32,002 nt of DNA from the NCBI GenBank assembly GCA_003169655.1, contig PNAZ01000058.1:43587-75588 (forward strand). Reading direction: 5' to 3'. The translations under genes and the position numbers were made by a program. The DNA comes from Chloroflexota bacterium. Lineage in GTDB: Bacteria > Chloroflexota > Limnocylindria > Limnocylindrales > CSP1-4. Below, one piece after another: positions 8,873-18,054 of this stretch (positions are counted from its first letter, which is position 1; every line of letters starts with the position of its first letter). The notes under the pieces were generated by a model. It was not told the origin of the DNA and made no database searches. It worked only from the letters and a program-made list of their open reading frames with translations.

Positions 8873-9547
8873 CTAGTCTTCCGAGCCAGCGTCGGCGATC
8901 GCCGGTCGTTCCACGCCGGCCGCCGGTCGGCGTTCAAAGATGAAGACCCAGCGGATTCCGAGGAGGCGTCCGAGCGATCCGTCCGCGGCCCGAAGGACCG
9001 CGCCCGGCAGCTGGCTGTAGAGCACGGATGGCAGGATCTGGTGCCGGAATCGATGGACGAGGTCAAACCCCGCCCGGTCGGCGATCCGAAGATGGTCCCG
9101 GGCTCGGCTCCAGTGCTCACCCCACAGGTTTGGCAGGATAAAGATGAACCGGCCACCTGCTGGCAGGGCCGCATGGACGGATTCGTAGGTCTCCTCGACG
9201 AGCTCGAGGTCAGGCGTGATCAGGACCGAGATCGACTGGGCCAGGACGTTCGTGTAGTGCCGATCGATGCCACTCACCAGGTCGGTGGCATCCATGATCC
9301 TGGCCTGGAGTCCCCGCGACAGCATGAAGTCCACGAGGAAGGGCTGGACGTCGGACGGGGTCACATCCAGTCCCCTCGCAGCCAGGAGCTCGGAGAGCTG
9401 GCCGCAGCCGGCGCCGATTTCGAGGATCGGACCCGGCCGGAAGTAGGGCACCAGGGTCGGGATGAATAGCGCGTCCTTGGCGCGTTGACGCCGCGTCGTC
9501 GCAAGCATCGTCGGTAGTACGCCGGGAACGTAGTGAAATTCGGTCAT
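8873..9547 (-). CDS. Class I SAM-dependent methyltransferase
   Basis: 224 aa: GPILEIGAGCGQLSELLAARGLDVTPSDVQ motif I/II. Confidence 0.8.
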   Translation of the reverse strand: MTEFHYVPGVLPTMLATTRRQRAKDALFIPTLVPYFRPGPILEIGAGCGQLSELLAARGLDVTPSDVQPFLVDFMLSRGLQARIMDATDLVSGIDRHYTNVLAQSISVLITPDLELVEETYESVHAALPAGGRFIFILPNLWGEHWSRARDHLRIADRAGFDLVHRFRHQILPSVLYSQLPGAVLRAADGSLGRLLGIRWVFIFERRPAAGVERPAIADAGSED

Positions 9548-9573
9548 CTGCCAGTGCCAGCCTATCTGCCCGG

Positions 9574-10701
9574 TTAGAGGTTCACAGGTCCGTCGCCATC
9601 GCCCCGATTGAGGTAGAACCTGGTCAGGTTGCTTCCTAACGGTCCCAATCGCTCGGCTAGGCTGGGTGATGCCGCGAATAGAAAGTTCGACGGCCCGCTC
9701 AGAAAGCCATTCCGCTTGAGCGCGGCACCGAGCGGCCGGAAGGTCTGGTTGGTCACGATCAGGTCGACGCCCTGGTGCTGCAGCCGGTCGACCGCCGCCT
9801 TGACAAGGGCGGCCTCATAGCCAGGCACAGCGAGCAGGTCGACAATCGAACCAAGTTTGAGATCACCGAAGTACTTGTCGTCGCTCCGCTGGGTGGCCAG
9901 GCAGACTGCCCAGCCGCACGGTCGACCTTCATCCTCGATCGCGACCCTGAGGAATGGGCTGCCCTTTGAATCGTACAACTGAGCCAACAGTGCCCCGTCC
10001 CGGACGGCACCGAACGCGAAGGTACCCCGGGCGGCTCCCCAGACGGAATCTGCGCAGCCTTCAAACGAGCTCACCTCGTTCACCACAACTCTCGTCCGCT
10101 GACGGGTCAGGCCCGCTCGATAGCGTTGCAGCCCCCGGATGCCGAGGGCGCCGAGCCCGCTCGCTGCGGCCACATCCGCGGCGATGCGCCGGGACTTCGA
10201 GGTCCGAAGAGGTCCAACCTGGCGGAGGAACCGGGCGGGATGCTCCACCCGGAAGTGGAACGGGACAGTGGCAAATTGGAATCGGGCGCCCTTCAGCAGG
10301 CGCGCAATCGCATGGTCGTAGCCACCAATCCCAAGACCATAGATCAACGGTTGGCCGCCAAGTGCGTGGCGGAGCAGCCGCGGCCCGATCAATGCGAAGC
10401 GCTTGTCGATCGTCCCCTCGGACAGCGCCTGCTGGAAGAAGCCGATCGAGGTGACAACGTCATTGATCATGAACTCCTGGTGCTTGAGCGTGTACCCGCC
10501 ATGCACTCCCTGGCCATCGACGGCCAGGAACAGCTCCTCGTGGATGCCCGCGCCCGGGACCCGTGCGGAGCCGACATTGGTTTCTCGGAGCAGGCTGCGC
10601 ATCCCGAACGCGACGGTGACACCAGCGGCATGCAATCGAGCATTGAAGGCCTGGACCGCCGGAATGTGCGTGGCTTCGTAGGGGACAATCTCGAGGGTCA
10701 T
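9574..10701 (-). CDS. GNAT-like/FemAB-like putative acyltransferase of a polysaccharide cluster
   Basis: 375 aa, MTLEIVPYEATHIPAVQAFNARL...LFLAVDGQGVHGGYTLKHQEF; GNAT-like N-terminus and operon position. Family call is tentative. Confidence 0.5.
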   Translation of the reverse strand: MTLEIVPYEATHIPAVQAFNARLHAAGVTVAFGMRSLLRETNVGSARVPGAGIHEELFLAVDGQGVHGGYTLKHQEFMINDVVTSIGFFQQALSEGTIDKRFALIGPRLLRHALGGQPLIYGLGIGGYDHAIARLLKGARFQFATVPFHFRVEHPARFLRQVGPLRTSKSRRIAADVAAASGLGALGIRGLQRYRAGLTRQRTRVVVNEVSSFEGCADSVWGAARGTFAFGAVRDGALLAQLYDSKGSPFLRVAIEDEGRPCGWAVCLATQRSDDKYFGDLKLGSIVDLLAVPGYEAALVKAAVDRLQHQGVDLIVTNQTFRPLGAALKRNGFLSGPSNFLFAASPSLAERLGPLGSNLTRFYLNRGDGDGPVNL

Positions 10702-10716
10702 CGTGGTGCGCCGCCG

Positions 10717-11691
10717 CTAGCTCGGACCGATGGTGAGCTTGCTCATCAGCCAGCGCCGTTCGAGGCCTTGACGCTGCCGGTCTGAGATCACGGTCGGCCC
10801 CCGCTGTTGGGCCAGGAAGTCGAGCAGTGTGGTGACCGGCACGAACCAACCGTTCTTGCCGGCCAGGCGCTCCATAAGCGACTGGAAGCGCGGATTGATG
10901 TGGCCGTCGTCGTTGAAGCCCGAAGCGAAGTGGGTGTACATGATCGAAGCCCCGCCGCGAGCCTCCAGGCGGTCCATGTTCGCCTCCGTGAGGCAGCGAT
11001 TGAAGGCCTCCACGTTCCGTCCCTCGGACGACGCAAACCAGTGGTTCACGTAGGGCCGCTCGGGGTCGTGGTAGGGCATCATGGGGCAGGCCGCGAGCGT
11101 GTCAAGTTCCTTGAAGGTGAAGTTCCGAACGTAGCGCACCTTCTCCTTGCAGATATCGCCCCAAAACAACGGATCCCCTTCGCAGTGGCCCCGGAATCGC
11201 CCGTTGCCCCTGAAACGGGTGAGGAGGTTGTAGGCCAGGCGATTGATTCCTGTCACGCGGTCGGCCCCCCAATAGATCGACTCGCCGCAGGCCAGGTGAT
11301 TGGCCATCGAGAGCGGGTAGTGGCCATACAAGTCATTGAACCGTTCGATCGCCGCGATCACCCGTTCACGCGGTGAGGTTACGAACGTGGCGCCGTGGTA
11401 GCCGATCTCAAAGCCCTTGGCCTGGAGGCCCAGGGTCCAGGCCAGGTATTCCGGGTCTGCGCAGGTCGACCCGCTGAAGTCCGGCGACCCCTCCCCCCTC
11501 AGAGGCCAGACCGATTTCGTTGTGCGCAACCCAAGGCCGTCGAGGACGTCGTAGACCGGCCTGACCAGCTCGAGCGTAGCGCTGTCGGTGTCATCGAAGA
11601 TCGTGAAGGCGAAGTCTCTGCCATCCGGCCACTGGATCCGCGGACGCTCTGCCGCGGACGAGCCAATCCCAACCCGACCAGCCGATCTCAC
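10717..11691 (-). CDS. Polysaccharide deacetylase-like protein
   Basis: WPDGRDFAFTIFDDTDSATLELVRPVYDVLDGLGLRTTKSVWPL...GFEIGYHGATF. The ORF runs to 11892 but its N-terminal ~65 aa look non-native and overlap the flippase; the GTG at 11691 is my estimate of the start. Confidence 0.7.
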   Translation of the reverse strand: MRSAGRVGIGSSAAERPRIQWPDGRDFAFTIFDDTDSATLELVRPVYDVLDGLGLRTTKSVWPLRGEGSPDFSGSTCADPEYLAWTLGLQAKGFEIGYHGATFVTSPRERVIAAIERFNDLYGHYPLSMANHLACGESIYWGADRVTGINRLAYNLLTRFRGNGRFRGHCEGDPLFWGDICKEKVRYVRNFTFKELDTLAACPMMPYHDPERPYVNHWFASSEGRNVEAFNRCLTEANMDRLEARGGASIMYTHFASGFNDDGHINPRFQSLMERLAGKNGWFVPVTTLLDFLAQQRGPTVISDRQRQGLERRWLMSKLTIGPS

Positions 11692-11830
11692 CGGATCATC
11701 GAGCCTCGTGGGCAGAGCCGAGCCGGAGGTCGTCCGGCCCCGTCGAGATCGACGGCAATGTGTGCTACTCCCTCTCCCTCGTCCGGCATCATCCCATGTC
11801 TGGAGCTGCTCGGGCACCCTCCGATCCGGT

Positions 11831-13147
11831 TCATTCGGGACGCCAGGCCCGCGACCGATGGCTCGTGATCGCACGCCACGATGTGAGGCCATAGGCGATG
11901 TAGGTCAGGCAGCCCGCCACGCTGAAGATGGCGACGGCGAGCACCGGCGACGCATGGATCATGACGGAGATGAAGGCGGCGGTCCCTACGAAAACGAGTC
12001 GCAGAACCTCGCGCACGAGATGGAGGTCCTGGCGCTCGAGCACGTCGAGCGTGCCGCCCGTCGGGCTCGTCACGAGCTGGAGGTAGAACATCGGGGCCAG
12101 GATGGCCACGTACAGTCCTGCGTCGCGCCAGGCCTCGCCGAAGATGAGCCCGGCAAGGATCGGCGCGAGGATCGCCAGCAGCAGGAATGGGCCCGCAGCC
12201 AGGAGGGCGAGGACCCGGGTGGTCCTTCCGAACATGACCCGCATCTCCGACGGCTGCTCACGAGCGAGCCGCGCGGTTTCCGCCACGAAGACTTGCGAGA
12301 CTGCCGCGGCCACGAGCGTTACCGGCAAGGCGCCGATTCGGACGGCCAGGGCGAACTGCCCGCCCACGGCCGCACCGTAGATTCCCACGAGCAGCAGCAG
12401 TGGCGCCTGCTCGCCGAGCGTGTTCATCAGGGCTGATCCACTCGAAAAGATCGGGAATCTTTGGTACCGCCGGGCGGCGTACCTGATGCCTGCCCAGGTG
12501 ACGGCTCGAAATGCCGGTGCGTGGGTGCGCCAGGCAACCCGGGCAAGTCGGATGAATCCGGCCTGGTTGCCGGCGACTGAGCCGAGGAGCATGCCGACCG
12601 GGCCAAGGCGGATCACCCCAAGGGCGACCTGGACCACGACGAGCGTGGCGCTCTGGGTCAAGCGGTTGATCCCGATATCGGTGAACCGCTTGGTCCTGAT
12701 CGCCCAGCCCGTGAGGGCCAGCACGATCCCGGCCCCGAGTTGACCGACGGCAATCAGGACGGCCCACTGGGCGACCGTCGGAGCTCCGAGCAGGGTCAGG
12801 AGCCAGGGGCCCCAAAGCCACAGGGCAACGGCGGCGATCAGGCTCGTGCCGATCGCGACGAGGAGGCATAGACCAAGGACGTTCGCCGCGGCGACGTCGG
12901 ATTCAGGGAGGGGGATTGCCCATTCGTAGCGCAGGCAGGTGACCACGATGAGGACCGACAGGACCGAGTTCGCCACCGAGTACGAGCCGACGTCAGACGG
13001 TGTATAGAGCCTGGTGATGATCGGCGCGCTGATCACGACGATGGCCTGGCCGATCGTCGCCGCACCGACGAGGGTCACGACCCCCTGCTTGAGCTCGCCT
13101 TGGGGCAGCATGCGGCGCCAGAGGTCAGGGATCCGCATGAACGGCAT
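11831..13147 (-). CDS. Wzx-like oligosaccharide flippase / MATE-like polysaccharide export protein
   Basis: 438 aa polytopic: KQGVVTLVGAATIGQAIVVISAPIITRLYTPSDVGSYSVANSVLSVLIVVTCLRYEWAIPLPESD. Confidence 0.88.
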   Translation of the reverse strand: MPFMRIPDLWRRMLPQGELKQGVVTLVGAATIGQAIVVISAPIITRLYTPSDVGSYSVANSVLSVLIVVTCLRYEWAIPLPESDVAAANVLGLCLLVAIGTSLIAAVALWLWGPWLLTLLGAPTVAQWAVLIAVGQLGAGIVLALTGWAIRTKRFTDIGINRLTQSATLVVVQVALGVIRLGPVGMLLGSVAGNQAGFIRLARVAWRTHAPAFRAVTWAGIRYAARRYQRFPIFSSGSALMNTLGEQAPLLLLVGIYGAAVGGQFALAVRIGALPVTLVAAAVSQVFVAETARLAREQPSEMRVMFGRTTRVLALLAAGPFLLLAILAPILAGLIFGEAWRDAGLYVAILAPMFYLQLVTSPTGGTLDVLERQDLHLVREVLRLVFVGTAAFISVMIHASPVLAVAIFSVAGCLTYIAYGLTSWRAITSHRSRAWRPE

Positions 13148-13344
13148 TGTGGCGCACGGTGGCAGGCACCGCGAACCATTACGAAAGGGCTGGCAAGCGG
13201 CCGACTCTCAGGTATCTTGTGCCACCGCTGCCACGACTGGGATCGTAGGGCGGCCGTTTGGCGTCGACTATGCTGTCAGTTCGATTGACTCGTGCGGAGG
13301 GCGACCTCAGGGTTGCCGCGGCCGCGCTGACTTCGAGGGCGGGA

Positions 13345-14868
13345 ATGCTGTTACAGGACGACTTTGAAGGCTGGGTTGAGCGTGACGCCGACCGGCTGGC
13401 GCTCGTGTGCGGCCCGGAACGCTATACGTATGGCGACGTTCACGGGCTGGCCCAGGCCGTCGCAGCGACGCTCCGGGAGGGAGGCATCGTGCGCGGCGAC
13501 CGGGTCGCGCTCTTTCTCGACAACGGCGTGGAGCTGGTCGCCGGGGTGCTGGCCAGCCTGACCCTTGGAGCCGTGTTCATGCCGATCAATCCATCGACGA
13601 AGGAGGACAAGCTCGGCTACATGCTCAGGGACGCCCGGGCGAGCGCACTATTGACCCACGATTCGCTCCGTTCGGTTTGGGATCCAGCGGTCACGTCGAG
13701 CCCGAGCGTGCGATCTGTGCTCGTCGCGGGCCAGGCTGAATGGCCGAGCGGTAACCAGCCGGCGATCCTGCCCTGGCCTCGCGATGGAGTCGCTGCGGCC
13801 GCACCGGACACGATTGACCAGGACCTGGCTGCGATCATCTACACGTCGGGCTCGACCGGCCTGCCCAAGGGCGTCATGCTCAGCCACCTCAACATGGTCA
13901 GCGCGGCTCGATCAGTCAGCACCTACCTGGGGCTGCGCGGCACTGACGTCATCATGTGCGCGTTGCCACTGTCCTTCGACTACGGGCTGTACCAGGTCTT
14001 GATGGCGTTCCGGCTGGGCGCCTGCGTGGTGCTTGAACGCAACTTCTCGTTCCCGGTTGAAGTGCTCAATTCGATGGTCAGGCAGCAGGTGACCGTCTTT
14101 CCCGGCGTCCCGACGATGTTCTCGATGCTGATGGCCTACGGCAACCTGACCACGTACGATCTCGCCTCCCTACGCATGATCACCAACACGGCGGCGGCCC
14201 TCTCGGAGACCCACATCCGCCGCTTGCGCGAGCTCTTTCCGCAGGCCCAGCTGTTCTCCATGTACGGCCTGACCGAGTGCAAACGGGTGACCTACCTGCC
14301 GCCCGAGCAGCTTGACATCCGGCCGACCAGCGTGGGCCGAGGGATGCCCAACGAGGAGGTCTGGCTGGTGGACGACGAGGGGCGACGCCTGCCCAACGGC
14401 GCCACCGGTGAGCTGGTGATCCGGGGCAGCAACGTGATGCGCGGCTACTGGGAAAAGCCCGAGGAGACAGCTGCCCGCCTGAAGCCGGGTCCAATCCCGG
14501 GCGAGATGGTCCTCTACTCTGGTGATCTCTTCCGTACCGACTCCGACGGATGGCTGTATTTTGTGGCGCGTCGCGATGACATCATCAAGAGTCGCGGCGA
14601 GAAGGTTAGCCCTCGGGAAGTGGAGAACGCGATCTCCTCCCTCGAAGGTGTGTATGAGGTGGCGGTGATCGGTATCCCGGACGACGTGCTGGGACAGGCA
14701 ATCAAGGCGTTTGTCACCCTCACGCCCGGCGCACAGCTCACCGAGCGCGAGGTGATCCGCCATTGCCTGGCGCACCTGGAGAGCTTCATGGCGCCGAAAT
14801 ACGTCGAGTTTGTCGAGTCCCTGCCCAAGACCGGGACCGGCAAGATCAAGAAGACCGGCCTCGCCTGA
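13345..14868 (+). CDS. AMP-forming acyl-CoA/acyl-ACP ligase
   Basis: YTSGSTGLPKGVMLSHLN (P-loop), SMYGLTECKRVTYLPPE, YSGDLFRTDSDGWLYFVARRDDIIKSRGEKVSPREVE, LPKTGTGKIKKTGLA. Start moved to the ATG at 13345 (MLLQDDFEGW); the ORF track extends to 13258. Confidence 0.9.
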   Translation: MLLQDDFEGWVERDADRLALVCGPERYTYGDVHGLAQAVAATLREGGIVRGDRVALFLDNGVELVAGVLASLTLGAVFMPINPSTKEDKLGYMLRDARASALLTHDSLRSVWDPAVTSSPSVRSVLVAGQAEWPSGNQPAILPWPRDGVAAAAPDTIDQDLAAIIYTSGSTGLPKGVMLSHLNMVSAARSVSTYLGLRGTDVIMCALPLSFDYGLYQVLMAFRLGACVVLERNFSFPVEVLNSMVRQQVTVFPGVPTMFSMLMAYGNLTTYDLASLRMITNTAAALSETHIRRLRELFPQAQLFSMYGLTECKRVTYLPPEQLDIRPTSVGRGMPNEEVWLVDDEGRRLPNGATGELVIRGSNVMRGYWEKPEETAARLKPGPIPGEMVLYSGDLFRTDSDGWLYFVARRDDIIKSRGEKVSPREVENAISSLEGVYEVAVIGIPDDVLGQAIKAFVTLTPGAQLTEREVIRHCLAHLESFMAPKYVEFVESLPKTGTGKIKKTGLA

Positions 14869-14898
14869 GCGGGGGACCTGCGGAGGAATCAACGGCGA

Positions 14899-15150
14899 AT
14901 GCGGGACTACAAAGCCGATCTGCGCAAGTTCATCGACGACAACTACATCATTGGCCTCAACGGGCCTGCCTTCGCGGATGCCGACTCATTCATGGATCGG
15001 CGGATCATCGACTCCACGGGATTCCTGGAGCTGGTCATGTTCCTCGAGGAGACGTGGGGCGTCGTCGTCGCCGATGACGAGATGGTCCCCGAGAACCTCG
15101 ATAGCCTCGACCAGCTTCAGGCCTACCTGACCAGCAAGCTCGGCGCGTGA
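14899..15150 (+). CDS. Acyl carrier protein (phosphopantetheine-binding)
   Basis: 83 aa MRDYKADLRKFIDDNYIIGLNGPAFADADSFMDRRIIDSTGFLELVMFLEETWGVVVADDEMVPENLDSLDQLQAYL; ACP-like helix pattern with I-DSTGF-ELV at the expected DS site. Confidence 0.85.
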   Translation: MRDYKADLRKFIDDNYIIGLNGPAFADADSFMDRRIIDSTGFLELVMFLEETWGVVVADDEMVPENLDSLDQLQAYLTSKLGA

Positions 15151-16166
15151 GCGGCGCGTCCGAACGGATGGCGATGCCCGCAGCCGCGCCCCTGGAGCCG
15201 CAGGTCCTCGAGCTGGACGTCGCCGCCGAGGTCGAGCGCATCTGCGCCTGGATGGTGCAGGAAGTCTCTTCAACGCTGCACCGGCGAGGGGTCGTTGTCG
15301 CCATGTCGGGCGGAGTGGACAGCTCGGTCTGCGCCGCACTCGCGGTGCGGGCCCTTGGCCCCCGGAAGGTCTACGGGCTGCTGCTCCCCGAACGGGATTC
15401 CAAGACGGCCAGCTCCGACCTCGGTCGGGAGGTCGCCGAGTACCTGGGCATGTCTTACGAGCTGATCGACATCTCGCCGACGCTCCAGGCAATTGGCTGC
15501 TACCGCCTGCGCGACGACGCAATCCGGGTGGTGTTCCCGGACTACGCCGAGGATTGGAAATGCAAGGTCGCGATCGCCGGCGGCGCGACAGGCGGGATCA
15601 ACTTCTTCAAGCTGATCGTCGAGGCACCAGACGGTCGCCGGCAGGAGGCGCGTTTACCCCTCCGTGAATACCTCCAGGTCGTGGCCGCAACAAGCTTCAA
15701 GCAGCGGGTCCGCAAGACCCTCGAGTACTACCACGCTGACCGCCTGAACTTTGCGGTCATCGGCACGCCTAACCGCCTGGAATACGACCAGGGATTCTTC
15801 GTCAAGAATGGTGATGGCGCTGCCGACCTGAAGCCCATCGCACATCTGTTCAAGACGCAGGTCTATGCCCTGGCGAACTACCTCGGCTTGCCCGCGGACG
15901 TGTGCGCCGCCCTGCCGACCACTGACACCTACAGCCTGGTCCAGGGCCAGGAGGAGTTCTACTTCGCTCTCCCGTACGACCAGATGGACCTTGCCCTGTG
16001 GGCCCACAACCACGGCCGATCGGCGAGCGAGCTTGCTGTCGCATTGGGGATGACCGAGGAGCACGCTCAGATCGTCTTCACCGACATCGAGGCCAAGCGG
16101 CGAACGACCCACTACCAGCACGCGCGCCCGCTGCTGGTTGAACCAGTGACCGAAGTCAACAGCTGA
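15147..16166 (+). CDS. Stand-alone NAD synthase (NadE)-like N-type ATP pyrophosphatase / amide synthetase
   Basis: GVVVAMSGGVDSSVCAALAVRALG, FAVIGTPNRLEYDQGFFVKNGDGAADLKPIAHLFKTQVYALANYLGLPADV; no glutaminase domain. GTG start overlaps the ACP stop codon (GTGA). Confidence 0.85.
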   Translation: MSGASERMAMPAAAPLEPQVLELDVAAEVERICAWMVQEVSSTLHRRGVVVAMSGGVDSSVCAALAVRALGPRKVYGLLLPERDSKTASSDLGREVAEYLGMSYELIDISPTLQAIGCYRLRDDAIRVVFPDYAEDWKCKVAIAGGATGGINFFKLIVEAPDGRRQEARLPLREYLQVVAATSFKQRVRKTLEYYHADRLNFAVIGTPNRLEYDQGFFVKNGDGAADLKPIAHLFKTQVYALANYLGLPADVCAALPTTDTYSLVQGQEEFYFALPYDQMDLALWAHNHGRSASELAVALGMTEEHAQIVFTDIEAKRRTTHYQHARPLLVEPVTEVNS

Positions 16167-16168
16167 GC

Positions 16169-17125
16169 ATGGCCAGCCAGCCGGCACCGCGGCCCGTGGA
16201 GTCCGCGCAGCTCGGCGAGGATGATCTCGCCCTGTGGCAGGCGCTGACAGTCCAGCTGGAGCAGGGCCTTGATCGCCTCCCTGACAAGCCGGAAGAGACG
16301 GCCGAGGCAACGATCCGGGTGCTATGGCAGCTCGCAGCGGGCGAACCAATGTCCGTCCAGCGGGCAGCAAGCTGGCCCCTGCCAGCGTCGAGCGTCGAGG
16401 CCCGCGAACGGCTGGGTCGCCTGGTTCGCGAGCGCCTCGCGGGAGTGCCGCTCGCCCATCTCACCCAGCGCCAGACGTTCATGGACGTCGAGATGCTTGC
16501 GGGCCCCGAGGCGCTGATCCCGCGGAGGGAGACGGAGCTGTTGGGTGGCGCGGCTGTTGCACTCCTGCGTCGCCTGGCCGAGGCCAACGCGGACGTCATC
16601 GTCGTGGACGCCTGTACCGGCTCAGGAAACCTGGCGGCGGTGCTGGCACTATCCGAATCCCGGGCGAAGGTCTACGCGTCGGACCTGTCCAGCGAGGCGG
16701 TGACCCTGGCCCGGCGAAACATGGCCCACCTGGGCGTCGAGAAGCGTGTGACGCTACGCGTCGGCGACCTGCTCGAGCCGTTCGACACGGACGAGCTGCG
16801 CGGACGGGTGGACCTGCTCACCTGCAACCCACCGTATATCTCGACCGGACGGATGGCGGCAATGCCCGACGAGATCGTTGGGCATGAACCCGCCCTCGCC
16901 TTTGACGGCGGACCGCTCGGGATCCGGATCCTCCAGCGGCTGATCAGCGAAGCCCCTCGCCTGCTCCGACCCGGTGGTTGGCTGGCTTTCGAGGTCGGCC
17001 TCGGTCAGGGTCCATCAGTCGAGCGTCGGCTGCTCGGGTCGGGAGATTACGGCGACGTCGAGCCGGTGGCGGACGCAGCTGGGCAGACCCGCGCCCTGCT
17101 AGCCCGCCGGCGACAGGACCCGTAG
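16169..17125 (+). CDS. PrmC/HemK-family N5-glutamine methyltransferase-like protein
   Basis: 318 aa: GVPLAHLTQRQTFMDVEMLAGPEALIPRRETELL, VVDACTGSGNLAAVLALSE, DLLTCNPPYISTGRM (NPPY), ALAFDGGPLGIRILQRLISEAPRLLRPGGWLAFEVGLGQG. Begins 2 nt after the upstream stop. Confidence 0.88.
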   Translation: MASQPAPRPVESAQLGEDDLALWQALTVQLEQGLDRLPDKPEETAEATIRVLWQLAAGEPMSVQRAASWPLPASSVEARERLGRLVRERLAGVPLAHLTQRQTFMDVEMLAGPEALIPRRETELLGGAAVALLRRLAEANADVIVVDACTGSGNLAAVLALSESRAKVYASDLSSEAVTLARRNMAHLGVEKRVTLRVGDLLEPFDTDELRGRVDLLTCNPPYISTGRMAAMPDEIVGHEPALAFDGGPLGIRILQRLISEAPRLLRPGGWLAFEVGLGQGPSVERRLLGSGDYGDVEPVADAAGQTRALLARRRQDP

Positions 17126-17145
17126 CCGGGACGGATCGAGGCCGC

Positions 17146-17871
17146 CTACGGTTTCAGGCGCTGCTGAGGGATTCGGATGGGCTCAGCCGGGGCGTCGGCA
17201 CGAGGCCCGGCGGCAACGGTCACCTGGTAGCTGAACGACGGCGATGCGTCGTTGCCCGCCTCGAGGCGACGGACGTTCCGCTCACCCTGCATCACAAAGG
17301 CAATGATCGCCGCGGCGACCAGCACGCCGCCGACGGTGCCGAGAATCGTGATCAACAGGACCTTGGGCGAGCTGGGCACCGACGCGGCGACGGCAGGTTC
17401 AACGACCGTCAGGGTGGCATCGGCATTGGCGGCGGTCGTGCCTGGAGACGCGCTTACCGGCGGCGCCAGGGCAATCAGCTCCTTGGCGATCTGGTCGGCG
17501 ACCGCCGCGGCGGCATCGGGCCGCTGATTCGAGACGGTGATCGTCAGCAGGTTGCTGGTATGGGATGCCTCGGCGATCACCTGGTCCGCCAGGGCGTCTG
17601 GCGTCTCATTCAGGCCGACGGCGGTGATCGCCTCCTGAAGGATGGGCCGGAGGGTCGCCAGCTCGGCATAGGTTTGTGCCTGGAGCTGGTTGGCCGCGAG
17701 GATGTCCGTGGTCGCCGTAAATGGCTGGCCCACCAGCAACGTCGTCGTGCTGGAGTACATCTTCGGCAACACAGCTGCAAGGCCATACCCGAGGACGGCT
17801 CCGACAACGTACCCGAGGGCAAGGAGGCGGATCCATCGTCGCGCGATGGAGAGCAGCGGGCGGACTTCCAT
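17146..17871 (-). CDS. Wzz/CapA-like polysaccharide chain-length determinant (no tyrosine kinase domain)
   Basis: Start set to ATG at 17871: MEVRPLLSIARRWIRLLALGYVVGAVLGYGLAAVLPKMYSSTTTLLVGQPF...ILAANQLQAQTYAELATLRPILQEAI; second TM near the C-terminus (VLLITILGTVGGVLVAAAIIAF). Confidence 0.85.
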   Translation of the reverse strand: MEVRPLLSIARRWIRLLALGYVVGAVLGYGLAAVLPKMYSSTTTLLVGQPFTATTDILAANQLQAQTYAELATLRPILQEAITAVGLNETPDALADQVIAEASHTSNLLTITVSNQRPDAAAAVADQIAKELIALAPPVSASPGTTAANADATLTVVEPAVAASVPSSPKVLLITILGTVGGVLVAAAIIAFVMQGERNVRRLEAGNDASPSFSYQVTVAAGPRADAPAEPIRIPQQRLKP

Positions 17872-18054
17872 TGGACTCCCTTTGGCGGTCGAGACAGTAT
17901 ATGGGGGGCGTTTGGCGAGCGCCAATGGGCCCAATGTGCTACGTCGAGGACCATCAGGCAGGCCACCAGGAGGGAGTCCGATATAGTCACGGGCGCCGTC
18001 GGCCTGGACACCGGTTGGACCGTGGGCGAGCTGCCAGCACGCAGGGAGCAACAG

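Noticed and set aside
7536-8876. Plus-strand 446 aa ORF
   Set aside because: Antisense to the AsnB-like gene, which has clear catalytic motifs.
16978-18054. N-terminal ~360 aa of the 646 aa ORF 16978-18918
   Set aside because: Overlaps PrmC-like and Wzz-like genes in other frames, is Arg/Gly-rich and non-domain-like; only the part from about 18055 resembles a real protein.
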